Shown: positions 9,375 through 19,059 of the stretch, in pieces
Layout of the letters: each line of letters begins with the position of its first letter
Numbering within the stretch: position 1 is the first letter of the stretch
Assembly: GCA_963819975.1 (NCBI GenBank)
Contig: CAWFYE010000014.1
Location: forward strand, 112,707-176,706
Reading direction: 5' to 3'
DNA length: 64,000 nucleotides
Source of the DNA: Palsa-1392 sp963819975
GTDB taxonomy: Bacteria > Verrucomicrobiota > Verrucomicrobiia > Chthoniobacterales > UBA10450
Translations under genes and position numbers: made by a program
The notes under the pieces: generated by a model
Told to the model about the DNA's origin: nothing
The model's database searches: none
Seen by the model: only the letters and a program-made list of their open reading frames with translations

Positions 9375-9729
9375 GGATTAAGATCCTTTCGGTTTGGCCC
9401 GTCTCCCGGGGCGGAAGAGGGCGGGTTTCGATCTGTCCAGCCGCGAACTGTCGCGGACCATCGACCGCAGGTTACCGAGTCGTGCCGCGGAGAGTCAAGA
9501 TCAAAGGCCAGATCGAGAAAAAGCCTCGGGGTCAGATTTTCTGATGTTGGATGTTACGATCGTATGCTGCGATTCTGGAAGCGCGCCTAACAAAGGTCAG
9601 GCGATACTTTTTCATAAGCAAGATTTTACAGGGGCGCCGATTGGCGAGTCAATCCGTTCCCCTCGCTAGAAGGGGACAAAGGCGAGATGTGTCTTCTAGT
9701 ATTAGTGGCGCGAGAGGAAGCAGGCATTT
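9375..9729. other. Intergenic stretch with no recognisable gene
   Basis: About 355 bases between divergently transcribed genes. It must contain promoters for the HAF protein (left) and the DUF998 protein (right), but I see no convincing -35/-10 pair, operator or RNA. One near-copy of the dispersed octamer (GCCTAACAA, around 9588) is present, one base off. Confidence 0.4.
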
Positions 9730-10377
9730 ATGAACGTTCATCGAATTTTTATGACAAAGGACTATCGCCTGCTACTCGGACCTGGGTCCGGAATTGTACT
9801 TGCCCTGGGCATTGCCGGATTGGCCCTGTTGGTTCCCGGCTATAGTCAGGTGCGCCAGACGGTGAGCGAGATCGGCGAGGCTGGCTCGCCGGCCAGAGTT
9901 CCCTTCGCGATTATGCTGTGTTGTGTTGCAGCCTGCATCCTGGTCTTCGCCACGGCCGTTCGCGCTCAATCGGTTCACGCTGGCATCTCTTCATGCGCTG
10001 CATACGTCATAGGAATCATGGCCTTGTCATGTGCGGGTGTGGGAATCTTTGCTTACCCACATCCACTGCACAACGTTTTCGGCATCTCCGAGCTTGTCGG
10101 CTACCAGGCGCCATTGTGCTTCGCGCTCACATGGAGAAGAGATCAACGGGCGAGGCCTCTTGTCTCCCTCTCGTGGATTTTCTACGCGCTCATATGTGCC
10201 GCGATCGTTCTGAACCTGAGTTCGCTTTTCAGGCACGGACCGGTTTGGGCCTACATAAAACCCACCTTCGGCGTGGCGCAAAGAGCACTCTTCGCCCTTT
10301 GGTTCGGCTGGTGCGCCGTCGTTGGCTGGTTATTGTTCCAACGGCGATGGGGCGATGATCCGCCCGGCTCGACCTGA
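9730..10377 (+). CDS. DUF998 family integral membrane protein
   Basis: 215 residues with about six transmembrane segments: GIVLALGIAGLALLVPGY, the second around residues 60-75, a third near IGIMALSCAGVGIFAYP, and three more to the C-terminus. The short polar segment YSQVRQTVSEIGEAGSP between TM1 and TM2 and the later HNVFG (YPHPLHNVFG) are typical of DUF998. The function is unknown. ATG 9730 is used; an ATG eight codons in is also possible. The following TonB-C gene starts 16 bases after the stop, so co-transcription is likely. Confidence 0.75.
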   Translation: MNVHRIFMTKDYRLLLGPGSGIVLALGIAGLALLVPGYSQVRQTVSEIGEAGSPARVPFAIMLCCVAACILVFATAVRAQSVHAGISSCAAYVIGIMALSCAGVGIFAYPHPLHNVFGISELVGYQAPLCFALTWRRDQRARPLVSLSWIFYALICAAIVLNLSSLFRHGPVWAYIKPTFGVAQRALFALWFGWCAVVGWLLFQRRWGDDPPGST

Positions 10378-10392
10378 CTGGTCAGCATTAAA

Positions 10393-11040
10393 ATGAAGGT
10401 AAAGCATTCCAGCCTGTTGCTGATGTTCGCGTTTGCAGCGCTCGGCTCCCCATCGCTCGCGGCCAAGCCACTAGTCATCGTCAATCTGAATGACAACAAT
10501 GGCCTGACAACGACCCCGGTTCCCGCCTACCCCGAAGAGGCAGCGCGGCAAGGTTGGGGCGGGGTCGGCCTTTTCAAACTGCAGTTTGGCAAGGACGGAG
10601 CGGTTGACGATGTCATTGTCCTGATTTCAATCGATCACGAGTTACTCGATCGCGCGGCGACAACTTCGCTCGCGAAGTGGCGCTGCCAACCAGGCGCTCT
10701 CCGAACGGCGAATATCACGATGTCGTTCCGGGCCAAAAAATCGGACGGGGCGATCTCGGTCGCACTCGACGGCGAAAAGCCGAGAAACCTTATCCTCGCG
10801 CCGACGCCGCCCTTTCCTAACGAAGCGCGGCGCACGCGTTTTACAGGATCGGGCGTGTTCATGCTCCATTTCCGGCCCGATGGCAGCGTCGACAAGGTCT
10901 TCCCGGCCCGCTCCACCGGCAATGATGCCATCGATGCGGACTGCGCCTTGAGCTTGTCGAAATGGCACTGCCGCCCCGGCGCCTACACGGCGATCTTCGT
11001 ACCGATCATTCTCTCGGCGCAGGGATTTCGACGGCGCTAA
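10393..11040 (+). CDS. Secreted protein with two TonB C-terminal-like domains
   Basis: 215 residues, signal peptide LLLMFAFAALGSPSLAA at the N-terminus. Two tandem TonB_C-like units follow: one around residues 40-115 (PVPAYPEEAARQG, then FGKDGAVDDV and LAKWRCQPG) and one around 135-210 (PTPPFPNEARRTR, then FRPDGSVDKV and LSKWHCRPG). There is no N-terminal membrane anchor of the usual TonB kind and no proline-rich spacer, so it may be a free periplasmic partner and not an energy transducer. The first exact copy of the dispersed octamer in the window (10816-10823) lies in the second unit, encoding Pro-Asn-Glu. Confidence 0.75.
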   Translation: MKVKHSSLLLMFAFAALGSPSLAAKPLVIVNLNDNNGLTTTPVPAYPEEAARQGWGGVGLFKLQFGKDGAVDDVIVLISIDHELLDRAATTSLAKWRCQPGALRTANITMSFRAKKSDGAISVALDGEKPRNLILAPTPPFPNEARRTRFTGSGVFMLHFRPDGSVDKVFPARSTGNDAIDADCALSLSKWHCRPGAYTAIFVPIILSAQGFRRR

Positions 11041-11086
11041 CGAGAAGCCACAGTCTTGCCGCCCTCCACCTCGCGCAAAGGCTCGG

Positions 11087-11872
11087 CTAATGCAGGATGG
11101 CCTGCACGCCGGCGGCGAGCAACGCCCCGATAATGGGACCGACTACTGGGACCCAGGCATAGCTCCAGTCGCTGTTACGTTTGCCCGGAATCGGAAGGAA
11201 CGCGTGAGCGAGACGGGGGCCAAGATCACGAGCCGGATTGATGGCATAACCGGTCGGGCCGCCGAGTGAGAGGCCGATCGCGAAGACGAGGAGCGCGACT
11301 GGGATGAGGCCGAGTGAGCCGAGACCGATGGTGACGTCCATCCCTTTCGCGGTCGTGACTGCCCCGGAATTCGGCATCAGCGCGCCGAGCGGGGCCGGCA
11401 ATTTGAAAGCTGCGTCGGTCATCAAAAAGATCGGCAGGATGAGAAGAAAGGTGCCGACAACTTCGCAAAAAAGCGCCTGCGGAATCTTCCGGATCGAGGG
11501 TGCGGTGCAAAAGCAGGCGAGTTTGCCGTCGGGATCTTCCGACACTTTGAAATGCTCGCGATAGAACGCGAAGACGAGTGCGCCGCCAAAAATGCCACCA
11601 ATCATTTGCGCCGCGATGTAGCCGGGCGCGACCGCGAGGGGCAGCTTGCCGGCGGCGACCATCGCGATCGTGAGGGCGGGATTGATATGCGCCCCGCTGA
11701 AGGGCGCCGCGCAAAAAGCTCCAATGAAAACCGCGAACGCCCAGCCCGCGCTGATCACGATCCAGCCGCCGCCGTGACCTTTGGTGCGCGCGAGTACGAC
11801 GTTCGCGACAACTCCGTTTCCAAAAATGACGAGCAACGCGGTGCCAACAAATTCAGCGACGTAGGCGTTCAT
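11087..11872 (-). CDS. glpF: Glycerol facilitator (MIP/aquaglyceroporin family)
   Basis: 261 residues with the six transmembrane helices and two half-helices of the MIP family. Both NPA boxes are present: GAHINPALTIAM in loop B and GYAINPARDLGPRL in loop E. The Asp after the second NPA-Arg (NPARD) is the mark of glycerol facilitators as opposed to water-only aquaporins. It lets glycerol enter by diffusion so that GlpK can trap it. The start ATG overlaps the glpD stop by four bases, making it the third gene of a tightly coupled operon. Confidence 0.93.
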   Translation of the reverse strand: MNAYVAEFVGTALLVIFGNGVVANVVLARTKGHGGGWIVISAGWAFAVFIGAFCAAPFSGAHINPALTIAMVAAGKLPLAVAPGYIAAQMIGGIFGGALVFAFYREHFKVSEDPDGKLACFCTAPSIRKIPQALFCEVVGTFLLILPIFLMTDAAFKLPAPLGALMPNSGAVTTAKGMDVTIGLGSLGLIPVALLVFAIGLSLGGPTGYAINPARDLGPRLAHAFLPIPGKRNSDWSYAWVPVVGPIIGALLAAGVQAILH

Positions 11873-13437
11873 GCCGCAGGGACGAGATAGTGTTGAGCGA
11901 CGGCCTGGAAGTCGGCGAGCTGCGCCCGCTGCCAGGCTTCGTCGCGACCCAGCTCCTGCGCGAGGAGGCGGGCGACGGCGGGTGCCATGGCGAGCGCTGC
12001 CTTGCTGTTGAGGAAAAGCGCGCGAGTACGGCGGGCGAGCACGTCCTCGACGGTACGCGCCAGCTCCTGCCGACCCGCCCAGACAACCTGCGCGCCGACG
12101 ATCGGCAAGTCGGGATGAAGCTTTTGACCGAGATCGGGCTGCTCGCGGATAAGTTCACGAATCGGCAGAGCGTCGGATCCGTAGATCCCAAGGTCGCCGA
12201 ATTGTGCGGCGTTGCGGTGGAAGCCCTGCACATGCAGGTCGCGTGTGGTGCATGGGCGGTCGGAAAGGCCCGCGAGGACAATCGCGTGATCGACTGCATC
12301 CTGCGCCATTTTGCGATAGGTCGTCCATTTGCCGCCGGCGATGGTGAGCAATCCCGAAGAGGAAATCTGGATGGTGTGATCGCGTGAGAGCGTCGCGGTG
12401 TTGGCGGCATCGCCGGCTTTGACGAGCGGGCGGATGCCGGTGAAAACGCTCAGGACGTCGGCGCGGGTGGGCCGTTTCGCGAGATAATCACTGGCCGTTT
12501 CGATTATGAAATCGATTTCGTTTTCGAGCGGCGCCGGTTCGAGGGTGGCTTCCGGAATCGGCGTATCGGTCGTGCCGACGAGCGTGTGCTCATGCCAGGG
12601 AATGGCAAACATGACCCGGCCGTCGCGGGTATGGGGTACCATGATCGCGGTGTTGCCGGGAAGAAATTCACGATCGAAAACCAAATGAACGCCCTGGCTC
12701 GGTGAGATCATCGGCTCCGCGCCGGGCTCGTCGACCTGCCGCAGCGCGTCGCTAAATGGGCCGGTGGCGTTGACGACCGAACCGGCCGCGATGTGGTGTT
12801 CGGTCCCGGATTCCTCATCACGAAAAGTGAGACCATTGAGAAAACCACCGCTGTCTTTACCAAGGGCGGTGACCTTCGCGTAGTTCAGCAACACCGCGCC
12901 CTGCTCGATCGCGGTCTGCGCGAGGTTCACGAGCAGCCGCGCGTCGTCGAATTGCCCGTCGTGGTATTTCACTCCGCCGCGCAAGCCGTCCCGCGAGAGC
13001 GTGGGGATTCTTTCCAGCACTTCTTCGCGGGACATCACCTGCGAAGGGCCGAAGCCGTATTTGCCGGCCAGCAAATCGTAAACTTTCATTCCGATGCCGT
13101 AGAAGGGCGCCTCCCACCAGGCGTAATTCGGGACGATGAATTGCAGATCGTGCACGAGATGCGGCGCATTCTGAAGCAGGAGGCCGCGCTCTTTCAGCGC
13201 TTCCATGACGAGGGAGATGTTGCCCTGCTGCAAATAGCGCACGCCGCCATGGACAAGTTTGGTCGAGCGGCTCGAAGTGCCTTTACCAAAGTCGCTCTGC
13301 TCGAAAAGCACGACCGCATAACCGCGAGCCGCGGCATCTACCGCGATCCCGATCCCAGTCGCACCGCCGCCGACGACAGCGATGTCCCACGGTTCGGTGC
13401 GGGCCTTGATTCGTTCGAGAAATGTTTCGCGTTTCAT
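11869..13437 (-). CDS. glpD: Glycerol-3-phosphate dehydrogenase, FAD-dependent
   Basis: 522 residues from ATG 13437; this start overlaps the glpK stop as ATGA and is preferred to an upstream in-frame codon at 13479, which would reach into glpK. The FAD-binding Rossmann motif DIAVVGGGATGIGIAVDAAARG is near residue 20, followed by the family's SSRSTKLVHGGVRYLQ. The C-terminal DAO_C domain follows from about residue 380. The enzyme oxidises sn-glycerol-3-phosphate to dihydroxyacetone phosphate at the inner membrane and passes electrons to quinone. The length fits the aerobic GlpD type. Confidence 0.95.
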   Translation of the reverse strand: MKRETFLERIKARTEPWDIAVVGGGATGIGIAVDAAARGYAVVLFEQSDFGKGTSSRSTKLVHGGVRYLQQGNISLVMEALKERGLLLQNAPHLVHDLQFIVPNYAWWEAPFYGIGMKVYDLLAGKYGFGPSQVMSREEVLERIPTLSRDGLRGGVKYHDGQFDDARLLVNLAQTAIEQGAVLLNYAKVTALGKDSGGFLNGLTFRDEESGTEHHIAAGSVVNATGPFSDALRQVDEPGAEPMISPSQGVHLVFDREFLPGNTAIMVPHTRDGRVMFAIPWHEHTLVGTTDTPIPEATLEPAPLENEIDFIIETASDYLAKRPTRADVLSVFTGIRPLVKAGDAANTATLSRDHTIQISSSGLLTIAGGKWTTYRKMAQDAVDHAIVLAGLSDRPCTTRDLHVQGFHRNAAQFGDLGIYGSDALPIRELIREQPDLGQKLHPDLPIVGAQVVWAGRQELARTVEDVLARRTRALFLNSKAALAMAPAVARLLAQELGRDEAWQRAQLADFQAVAQHYLVPAA

Positions 13438-14954
13438 AAGACGGCGGGTGTTCCCTTGAGCGTGGAGTGTTCCTCCCAATCTCCCGCCCGGCTGAGCGCT
13501 TCCTTCCAGCGCACCTGGCGATGGTTCGCTTCATCGGCGCTCAGTTTCGGCTCGAAAATACGATCCACTGCCCACGACTTTCCGACCTCCTCGCGGTCTT
13601 TCCAAAATCCGACCGCCAGACCGCCAAGATACGCCGCGCCGAGCGCGGTAGTCTCGATGACCTTCGGCCTAACGACTGGCACCTGCAGGATGTCCGCCTG
13701 GAATTGCATGAGCAAATTGTTCACACTCGCACCGCCGTCCACGCGCAACTCGGCGACCGGCAGCCCGGAATCTTCTTTCATCACCCCGAGAACATCCGCG
13801 ACCTGGAAAGCAATCCCTTCGAGCGCCGCCCGCGCCAGATGTGCGGAGGTCGTCCCACGGGTCAAACCGGTGATGGTGCCGCGGGCGTATTGGTCCCAGT
13901 ACGGCGCACCCAGCCCCGCAAAGGCCGGCACCAGATAAACGCCGCCGCAATCCGGCACTGAAGCGGCGAGTTTCTCGATTTCTGCCGCCGACTTGATGAT
14001 CCCGAGTCCGTCGCGCAGCCATTGGACCACCGCGCCGCCGATAAAGACGCTGCCTTCAAGCGCGAACTCCGTGCGTCCATCCTGCCGCCAGGCGACCGTG
14101 GTGATGAGCTGGTGGTGCGACGGCCTTGGCTCGTCGCCGATATTCATGAGCATGAAACAACCGGTCCCGTAAGTGTTCTTGGCCAGGCCGCGCTCGAAAC
14201 AATTTTGCCCAAACAATGCCGCCTGCTGATCGCCCGCGATGCCAGCGATCTTGATCGGCGCGTCGAACAATCCCTCCGCCGTTTCCGCATAGACTTCGCT
14301 CGACGAACGCAATTCGGGCAGCACTTCGCGCGGAATCTTGAGCAGGGCGAGCAGATCATCGTCCCACGTCCCAGTGCGCAAATTGTAGAGCATGGTACGC
14401 GAGGCATTCGTCACATCGGTCATGTGCAACGCGCCTTTCGTGAGCTGCCAGACGAGCCACGAATCGATCGTCCCGAACGCGAGTTCGCCGCGCTCCGCCC
14501 GCTCCCGCGCGCCGGGCACGTGATCGAGCAGCCAGCGCAACTTGCTCCCGGAAAAATAGGCATCGATGACCAGTCCGGTGCGGTCGCGAATCAGACGCGC
14601 GTGTCCGGCCGCCTTCAGCTGATCGCAAAATTCCGCCGTCCGCCGATCCTGCCAGACGATCGCGTTGTGCACCGGCGTCCCTGTCTTTCGATCCCACAGG
14701 AGGGTGGTCTCACGCTGATTGGTGATCCCGATCGCCGCGATGTCCGCCGCTGGCAGTCCTTCCTTCTTCAAGACCCCGCGCGCGACCGCGAGCTGCGTAC
14801 GCCAGATCTCCATCGGATCGTGTTCCACCCAGCCAGCCTGCGGAAAAATCTGTGTGAACTCCTGTTGCTCAACCGCGCGGATCGCACCGTCGTGATCAAA
14901 AATGATGGCACGCGAACTGGTCGTGCCCTGGTCGAGCGCAAGGATTGCTTTCAT
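13434..14954 (-). CDS. glpK: Glycerol kinase
   Basis: 506 residues, the standard length for FGGY-family glycerol kinase. It begins MKAILALDQGTTSSRAIIFD (phosphate-binding loop 1), has AIGITNQRETTLLWD and WQDRRT for glycerol and ATP contacts, and DGGASVNNLLMQFQADIL in the C-terminal lobe. It phosphorylates glycerol with ATP to sn-glycerol-3-phosphate. It is the first gene of glpK-glpD-glpF, each junction overlapping by four bases, which suggests translational coupling. No GlpR-type regulator is encoded nearby. One dispersed octamer lies inside (13668). Confidence 0.96.
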   Translation of the reverse strand: MKAILALDQGTTSSRAIIFDHDGAIRAVEQQEFTQIFPQAGWVEHDPMEIWRTQLAVARGVLKKEGLPAADIAAIGITNQRETTLLWDRKTGTPVHNAIVWQDRRTAEFCDQLKAAGHARLIRDRTGLVIDAYFSGSKLRWLLDHVPGARERAERGELAFGTIDSWLVWQLTKGALHMTDVTNASRTMLYNLRTGTWDDDLLALLKIPREVLPELRSSSEVYAETAEGLFDAPIKIAGIAGDQQAALFGQNCFERGLAKNTYGTGCFMLMNIGDEPRPSHHQLITTVAWRQDGRTEFALEGSVFIGGAVVQWLRDGLGIIKSAAEIEKLAASVPDCGGVYLVPAFAGLGAPYWDQYARGTITGLTRGTTSAHLARAALEGIAFQVADVLGVMKEDSGLPVAELRVDGGASVNNLLMQFQADILQVPVVRPKVIETTALGAAYLGGLAVGFWKDREEVGKSWAVDRIFEPKLSADEANHRQVRWKEALSRAGDWEEHSTLKGTPAVL

Positions 14955-15057
14955 CGAAACGACTGTGCGCCAGACGCACCGCCACTCAAAGAAAGTTTGT
15001 CTGCATTGAAGCGGCCGAACTTTCCGGGTGACATGAGCGCCGGAAGTTGATTGGAAC

Positions 15058-17247
15058 CTAAACCCGAGAGCGTCGTCGGCCGGAGCCGCGGGTGTACTTC
15101 ACTGGTTTGCGTTTCGGCTCGATCTTCGTTAGGCCAGTGCCGCTTTTTACTTCCATGATCTGGTCGCGAAGTAAGGCGGCGCGCTCAAATTCGAGATTGG
15201 CCGAAGCCTGTTGCATCTCGTCTTCCAATTCGCGCAACAACTCGGTGAGATTGAAATCGCCTCCCGCTTCCTGGATGACCGAGGCGGCGATTTCGCGACC
15301 GCGCAGAATCGTATGCAGGCTTTCCTGGACCGCGCGCCTGACGGTTTGCGGGGTGATGCCGTGCTTCTCGTTGTACTCCATCTGCTTGGTCCGGCGGTAA
15401 TCGCTGATCGAGATCAGCGCCTGCATGCTCTGCGTGACGGTGTCGGCGAAAAGGACAACTTCACCGTTGATGTGACGCGCGGCGCGGCCGGCGGTCTGGA
15501 TGAGCGACGTTTGACTGCGGAGGAAACCTTCCTTGTCGGCGTCGAGGATGCAGACGAGCGACACTTCGGGGAGGTCGAGACCTTCGCGGAGCAGGTTGAT
15601 CCCGACGAGGATGTCGAACTCGGCCGCGCGCAGGCCGCGCAGGATTTCCACCCGCTCGATCGTGTCGATGTCGCTGTGCAGGTAACGCACTTTCAACCCG
15701 ACATCGCGCAGATAATCGGAGAGATCTTCGGCCGTTCTTTTCGTTAGAGTGGTAACGAGGACGCGCTCCTGGCGCTCTACCCGCTCCCGGCACAGTTCGA
15801 TCGTGTCGTCGATCTGGTTCTTTAATCCCTTGAGCGTGATCCTCGGATCGAGCAGCCCGGTCGGACGAATGATTTGCTCGACGACGAGCGGCATGCCCGG
15901 CGTGTGAACGTCGAATTCTTCCGGCGGCTGGTCGGTACGACTAAGCGTCTTGGGCGCGGTGCCGGGGAGAACGAAGGGCACTTCTTCTTCCATCCCGATC
16001 CGCTCGCGCTTGTGCGGGAAATAGCCGGTGTTGCCGACCACGCTGTTCTTGATCTCAAACTCCGCCGGCGTCGCGCTGACGTAGATGAGCTGGTTGGCGT
16101 TGCCCATGAACTCCTTGAAATTGAGGGGGCGGTTATCGAGCGCGCTCGGAAGGCGGAAACCGTATTCAACGAGGACGGTTTTGCGCGACTTGTCGCCCTC
16201 GTACATGCCACCGATCTGCGGGATGGTGGCGTGCGATTCGTCAATCACGAGGAGGAAATCCTTCGGGAAAAAATCGAGGAGCGTGAACGGCTTTGAACCC
16301 GGGGGCCGGCCGGAGAGGTGGCGCGAATAATTCTCGATCCCGTTGCAGAATCCCATCTCCTGCAACATCTCGAGGTCATACTCGGTCCGCATTTTCAAGC
16401 GCTGCGCCTCGAGCAACCGGCCCTGCGATTCGAGTAACACGATCCGCTCGTCGAGCTCGGTCCGGATCGAGACGAGAGCGCGGTTCAACTTGTCGGCCGG
16501 GGTGACGAATTGTTTCGCCGGGAAGAAAGTCATCATGCCTAACGATTCGTGAGCATGCCCGGTGAGCGGATCGAAGCGGGTGATCGCGTCCAGCTCGTCG
16601 CCGAAAAATTCGAGCCTCACCGCTTCCTCATCCGCGGTCGCGGGATAGACCTCGACCACATCGCCCCGCACCCGGAATTTTCCCCTCACGAAATTGACGT
16701 CGTTTCGCTCGTAGAGCATGTCGACCAGCCGGCTGAGAACGGTCTCGCGGGAAACCTGCTGGCCGCGTTTCACGGTCAGGAGCATGCGCAGATAATCTTC
16801 CGGCGAAGTGACGCCGTAGATGCACGAAACGCTCGCGACCACGATCGTGTCGCGCCGGGTGAGAAGCGCACTCGTCGCCGCGAGCCGGAGCCGCTCGATC
16901 TCCTCGTTAATCGACGAATCCTTCTCGATGTAAGTGTCGGAGCGCGGGATGTAGGCCTCCGGCTGGTAGTAATCGAAGTAGCTGACGAAATACTCGACCG
17001 CGTTGCGCGGGAAGAACTGTTTGAACTCCGAGTAAAGCTGCGCCGCGAGCGTCTTGTTATGCGAGATGATGAGCGTCGGCCGGTCCAACTCCTGAATCAC
17101 GTTCGCGACCGTGAAGGTTTTGCCCGAGCCGGTGACGCCGAGGAGCGTCTGATGCCGGTTGCCAGCCTCGACCGATTTGAGCAGCTTCGCGATCGCCTGC
17201 CCTTGGTCGCCCCGCGGACGATAACTGGACTCGAGCTTGTAGGACAT
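15058..17247 (-). CDS. uvrB: Excinuclease ABC subunit B
   Basis: 729 residues from ATG 17247. Walker A is GVTGSGKTF near residue 40, and the damage-probing beta-hairpin region has YFDYYQPEAYIP followed by DSSINEEIERLR. Helicase motif II-like DESHATIPQIGGMY and motif VI QTAGRAARH are present, and the C-terminus carries a UVR motif (LEDEMQQASANLEFERAALL) for UvrC contact, then a basic tail. UvrB acts in nucleotide excision repair, loading at lesions with UvrA and recruiting UvrC. The slightly long C-terminal tail (about 690 is usual) is a species extension. It is divergent from the NHL-type gene at 17347. Confidence 0.97.
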   Translation of the reverse strand: MSYKLESSYRPRGDQGQAIAKLLKSVEAGNRHQTLLGVTGSGKTFTVANVIQELDRPTLIISHNKTLAAQLYSEFKQFFPRNAVEYFVSYFDYYQPEAYIPRSDTYIEKDSSINEEIERLRLAATSALLTRRDTIVVASVSCIYGVTSPEDYLRMLLTVKRGQQVSRETVLSRLVDMLYERNDVNFVRGKFRVRGDVVEVYPATADEEAVRLEFFGDELDAITRFDPLTGHAHESLGMMTFFPAKQFVTPADKLNRALVSIRTELDERIVLLESQGRLLEAQRLKMRTEYDLEMLQEMGFCNGIENYSRHLSGRPPGSKPFTLLDFFPKDFLLVIDESHATIPQIGGMYEGDKSRKTVLVEYGFRLPSALDNRPLNFKEFMGNANQLIYVSATPAEFEIKNSVVGNTGYFPHKRERIGMEEEVPFVLPGTAPKTLSRTDQPPEEFDVHTPGMPLVVEQIIRPTGLLDPRITLKGLKNQIDDTIELCRERVERQERVLVTTLTKRTAEDLSDYLRDVGLKVRYLHSDIDTIERVEILRGLRAAEFDILVGINLLREGLDLPEVSLVCILDADKEGFLRSQTSLIQTAGRAARHINGEVVLFADTVTQSMQALISISDYRRTKQMEYNEKHGITPQTVRRAVQESLHTILRGREIAASVIQEAGGDFNLTELLRELEDEMQQASANLEFERAALLRDQIMEVKSGTGLTKIEPKRKPVKYTRGSGRRRSRV

Positions 17248-17346
17248 TCATGGCAGTATGCGTCATGCCGGGAGGGGGCACAACGCGCCGCGGCGCATGT
17301 CCTGCTCTTTGATCAGCATCAGCTTCCTTTTTTTCATCCTTGCCCT

Positions 17347-18930
17347 ATGAAATTCACGCTTTCCTTAGTCGTCGCGGCCGTTCTCGCCATTTCCGCCGCC
17401 ACAGGCCGGGCCGACACCTTTTTCGTCGCCAATTTCGGGATCAACACGATCACGAAATTCGACGAGAATGGCGTCGGCTCGCCCTTCACGAACGTCTCGA
17501 TTATCGGTCCCTACGGCCTTGCTCTCGACTCGAGCGGCAACCTCTACGTCACGACGAGCAGCAACGTGATCCGGAAGTTCGGGCCTGACGGCGCTGATCT
17601 CGGCGTTTTCGCCAGCACTGGAATTAACTTTGCCAACGGCCTGGCCTTCGATTCCAAGGGCAACCTTTTTGCGGCTAATTTTGGCAGCAACACAGTGGAA
17701 AAATTTGCCTCCGACGGCACCGATCTTGGCGTCTTTGCCTTTGTCAGTCAGGCGCCGACCGGGCTCGCCTTTGATGCTGCGGGTAACCTCTATGTGGCCA
17801 ACGTTGGGGACACGGTTGAGCGCTTCTCGCCTAACGGAACTCCGCTAGTCGCTTTCAGCAGCCTGTCTCTCAACAACCCGGTCGGTCTCGCCTTCGATGC
17901 ACTGGGTAACCTCTACGTCGCGAACAGTGGCTCGAACACGATTCAGAAATTTTCCCCCATCGGCATCGACCTCGGCGCGATCTCGGGCGGCGGCCTCGCC
18001 TCCCCGTTGGGGCTGGCGGTCGATAGCAACGGCAACCTTTACGCGGTCAACAATCAGACCGCGACGGTCGGAGCATTCACTCCCGCGGGGACAAATTTCA
18101 TCTTTGCCAACACCGGCTTCAGCCCGGCGTTCATCGCCGTGCAGAAAGCGCCCACGCAGGTCAACATCTCAACCCGGCTCAACGTCCTGACGGGAGAAAA
18201 CGTGCTCGACGGGGGATTCATCATCACCGGTTTTGGCACGAAGCAGGTGCTGGTCCGCGGTCTCGGCCCCTCCCTAAGCGCATCCGGAGTCCAGGGAGTC
18301 CTGGCCGATCCGCTCATCGAGCTGCACAACGGCACGACGAACGAGATCATCATGAGCAACGACAACTGGAAAAATAACCAGCAATCCGAGATCAAAGCGA
18401 CCGGCCTTGCGCCGAGCAACGACTCAGAGGCCGCCCTTATCATCACTCTCGACCCGGGCGCTTACACGGTAATCGAGCGCGGGAAGCAGGCGACGACCGG
18501 TGTCGGATTGCTCGAGGTCTACGACCTCGGCGCCGGCTTCGGTCCGGAGCTGGGCAACATCAGCACGCGCGGTTTTGTCGATACGGACAGTAACGTCATG
18601 ATCGCCGGCTTCATCGTTGCGAGCAGCACGGGCGGGAGTGGCGACGTCATCATTCGCGCGCTCGGCCCTTCGTTAGGCGCTTTTGGAATCGCCGATCCGC
18701 TGGCCAACCCGACCCTCGAACTGCACGACGTCAACGGCGCCCTCCTCGCCTCGAACGACAACTGGAAAAGCGATCAGCAAGCGGCGATTGCAGCCACTGG
18801 CCTCGCACCAACGAACGACGCCGAGGCGGCAATTCTAGCCACGGTCACCAATGGCGCCTACACCGCGATCGTCGCCGGTCAGAACGGCGGCACCGGCGTC
18901 GGGTTGGTGGAAGTCTATAATTTGCACTGA
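17347..18930 (+). CDS. Secreted NHL/SMP-30-like beta-propeller protein with two C-terminal repeat modules
   Basis: 527 residues from ATG 17347, with signal peptide MKFTLSLVVAAVLAIS and cleavage near GRAD. Residues ~25-260 hold six NHL-like blades with a recurring LAFDxxGNLYVAN...NTI.KF pattern. Two copies of a ~125-residue module follow, from about residues 270 and 400. Each opens with NISTR, contains (L/I)xGGFI, VRxLGPSL, NDNW and ATGLAP, and closes near GVGL(L/V)EVY(D/N)L. The same module ends the next gene. The propeller suggests ligand or protein binding outside the cytoplasm; no catalytic residues are evident. A longer open frame runs upstream, but it is antisense to uvrB. Confidence 0.85.
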   Translation: MKFTLSLVVAAVLAISAATGRADTFFVANFGINTITKFDENGVGSPFTNVSIIGPYGLALDSSGNLYVTTSSNVIRKFGPDGADLGVFASTGINFANGLAFDSKGNLFAANFGSNTVEKFASDGTDLGVFAFVSQAPTGLAFDAAGNLYVANVGDTVERFSPNGTPLVAFSSLSLNNPVGLAFDALGNLYVANSGSNTIQKFSPIGIDLGAISGGGLASPLGLAVDSNGNLYAVNNQTATVGAFTPAGTNFIFANTGFSPAFIAVQKAPTQVNISTRLNVLTGENVLDGGFIITGFGTKQVLVRGLGPSLSASGVQGVLADPLIELHNGTTNEIIMSNDNWKNNQQSEIKATGLAPSNDSEAALIITLDPGAYTVIERGKQATTGVGLLEVYDLGAGFGPELGNISTRGFVDTDSNVMIAGFIVASSTGGSGDVIIRALGPSLGAFGIADPLANPTLELHDVNGALLASNDNWKSDQQAAIAATGLAPTNDAEAAILATVTNGAYTAIVAGQNGGTGVGLVEVYNLH

Positions 18931-19059
18931 GGAAAAGGCGCCGGTCTTCCCAGACGAGAAACGCTCGCCCGGTTCTTGCGGCGAACGCACATCGAAAGCC
19001 GAAAAGGTCGTTCTCGCGTCTCTTGTGCGAGGGCGCGCGCGGGGGTAATTTCCCGAGGT

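Noticed and set aside
14022..15050. 342-codon plus-strand frame opposite glpK
   Set aside because: Full overlap with glycerol kinase, arginine-rich composition and no recognisable domain; a codon-bias shadow.
15721..15760. TCGTTAGA within uvrB and other one-mismatch words as octamer copies
   Set aside because: Only exact eight-base matches were counted; near-matches are mentioned but excluded from the total of 36.
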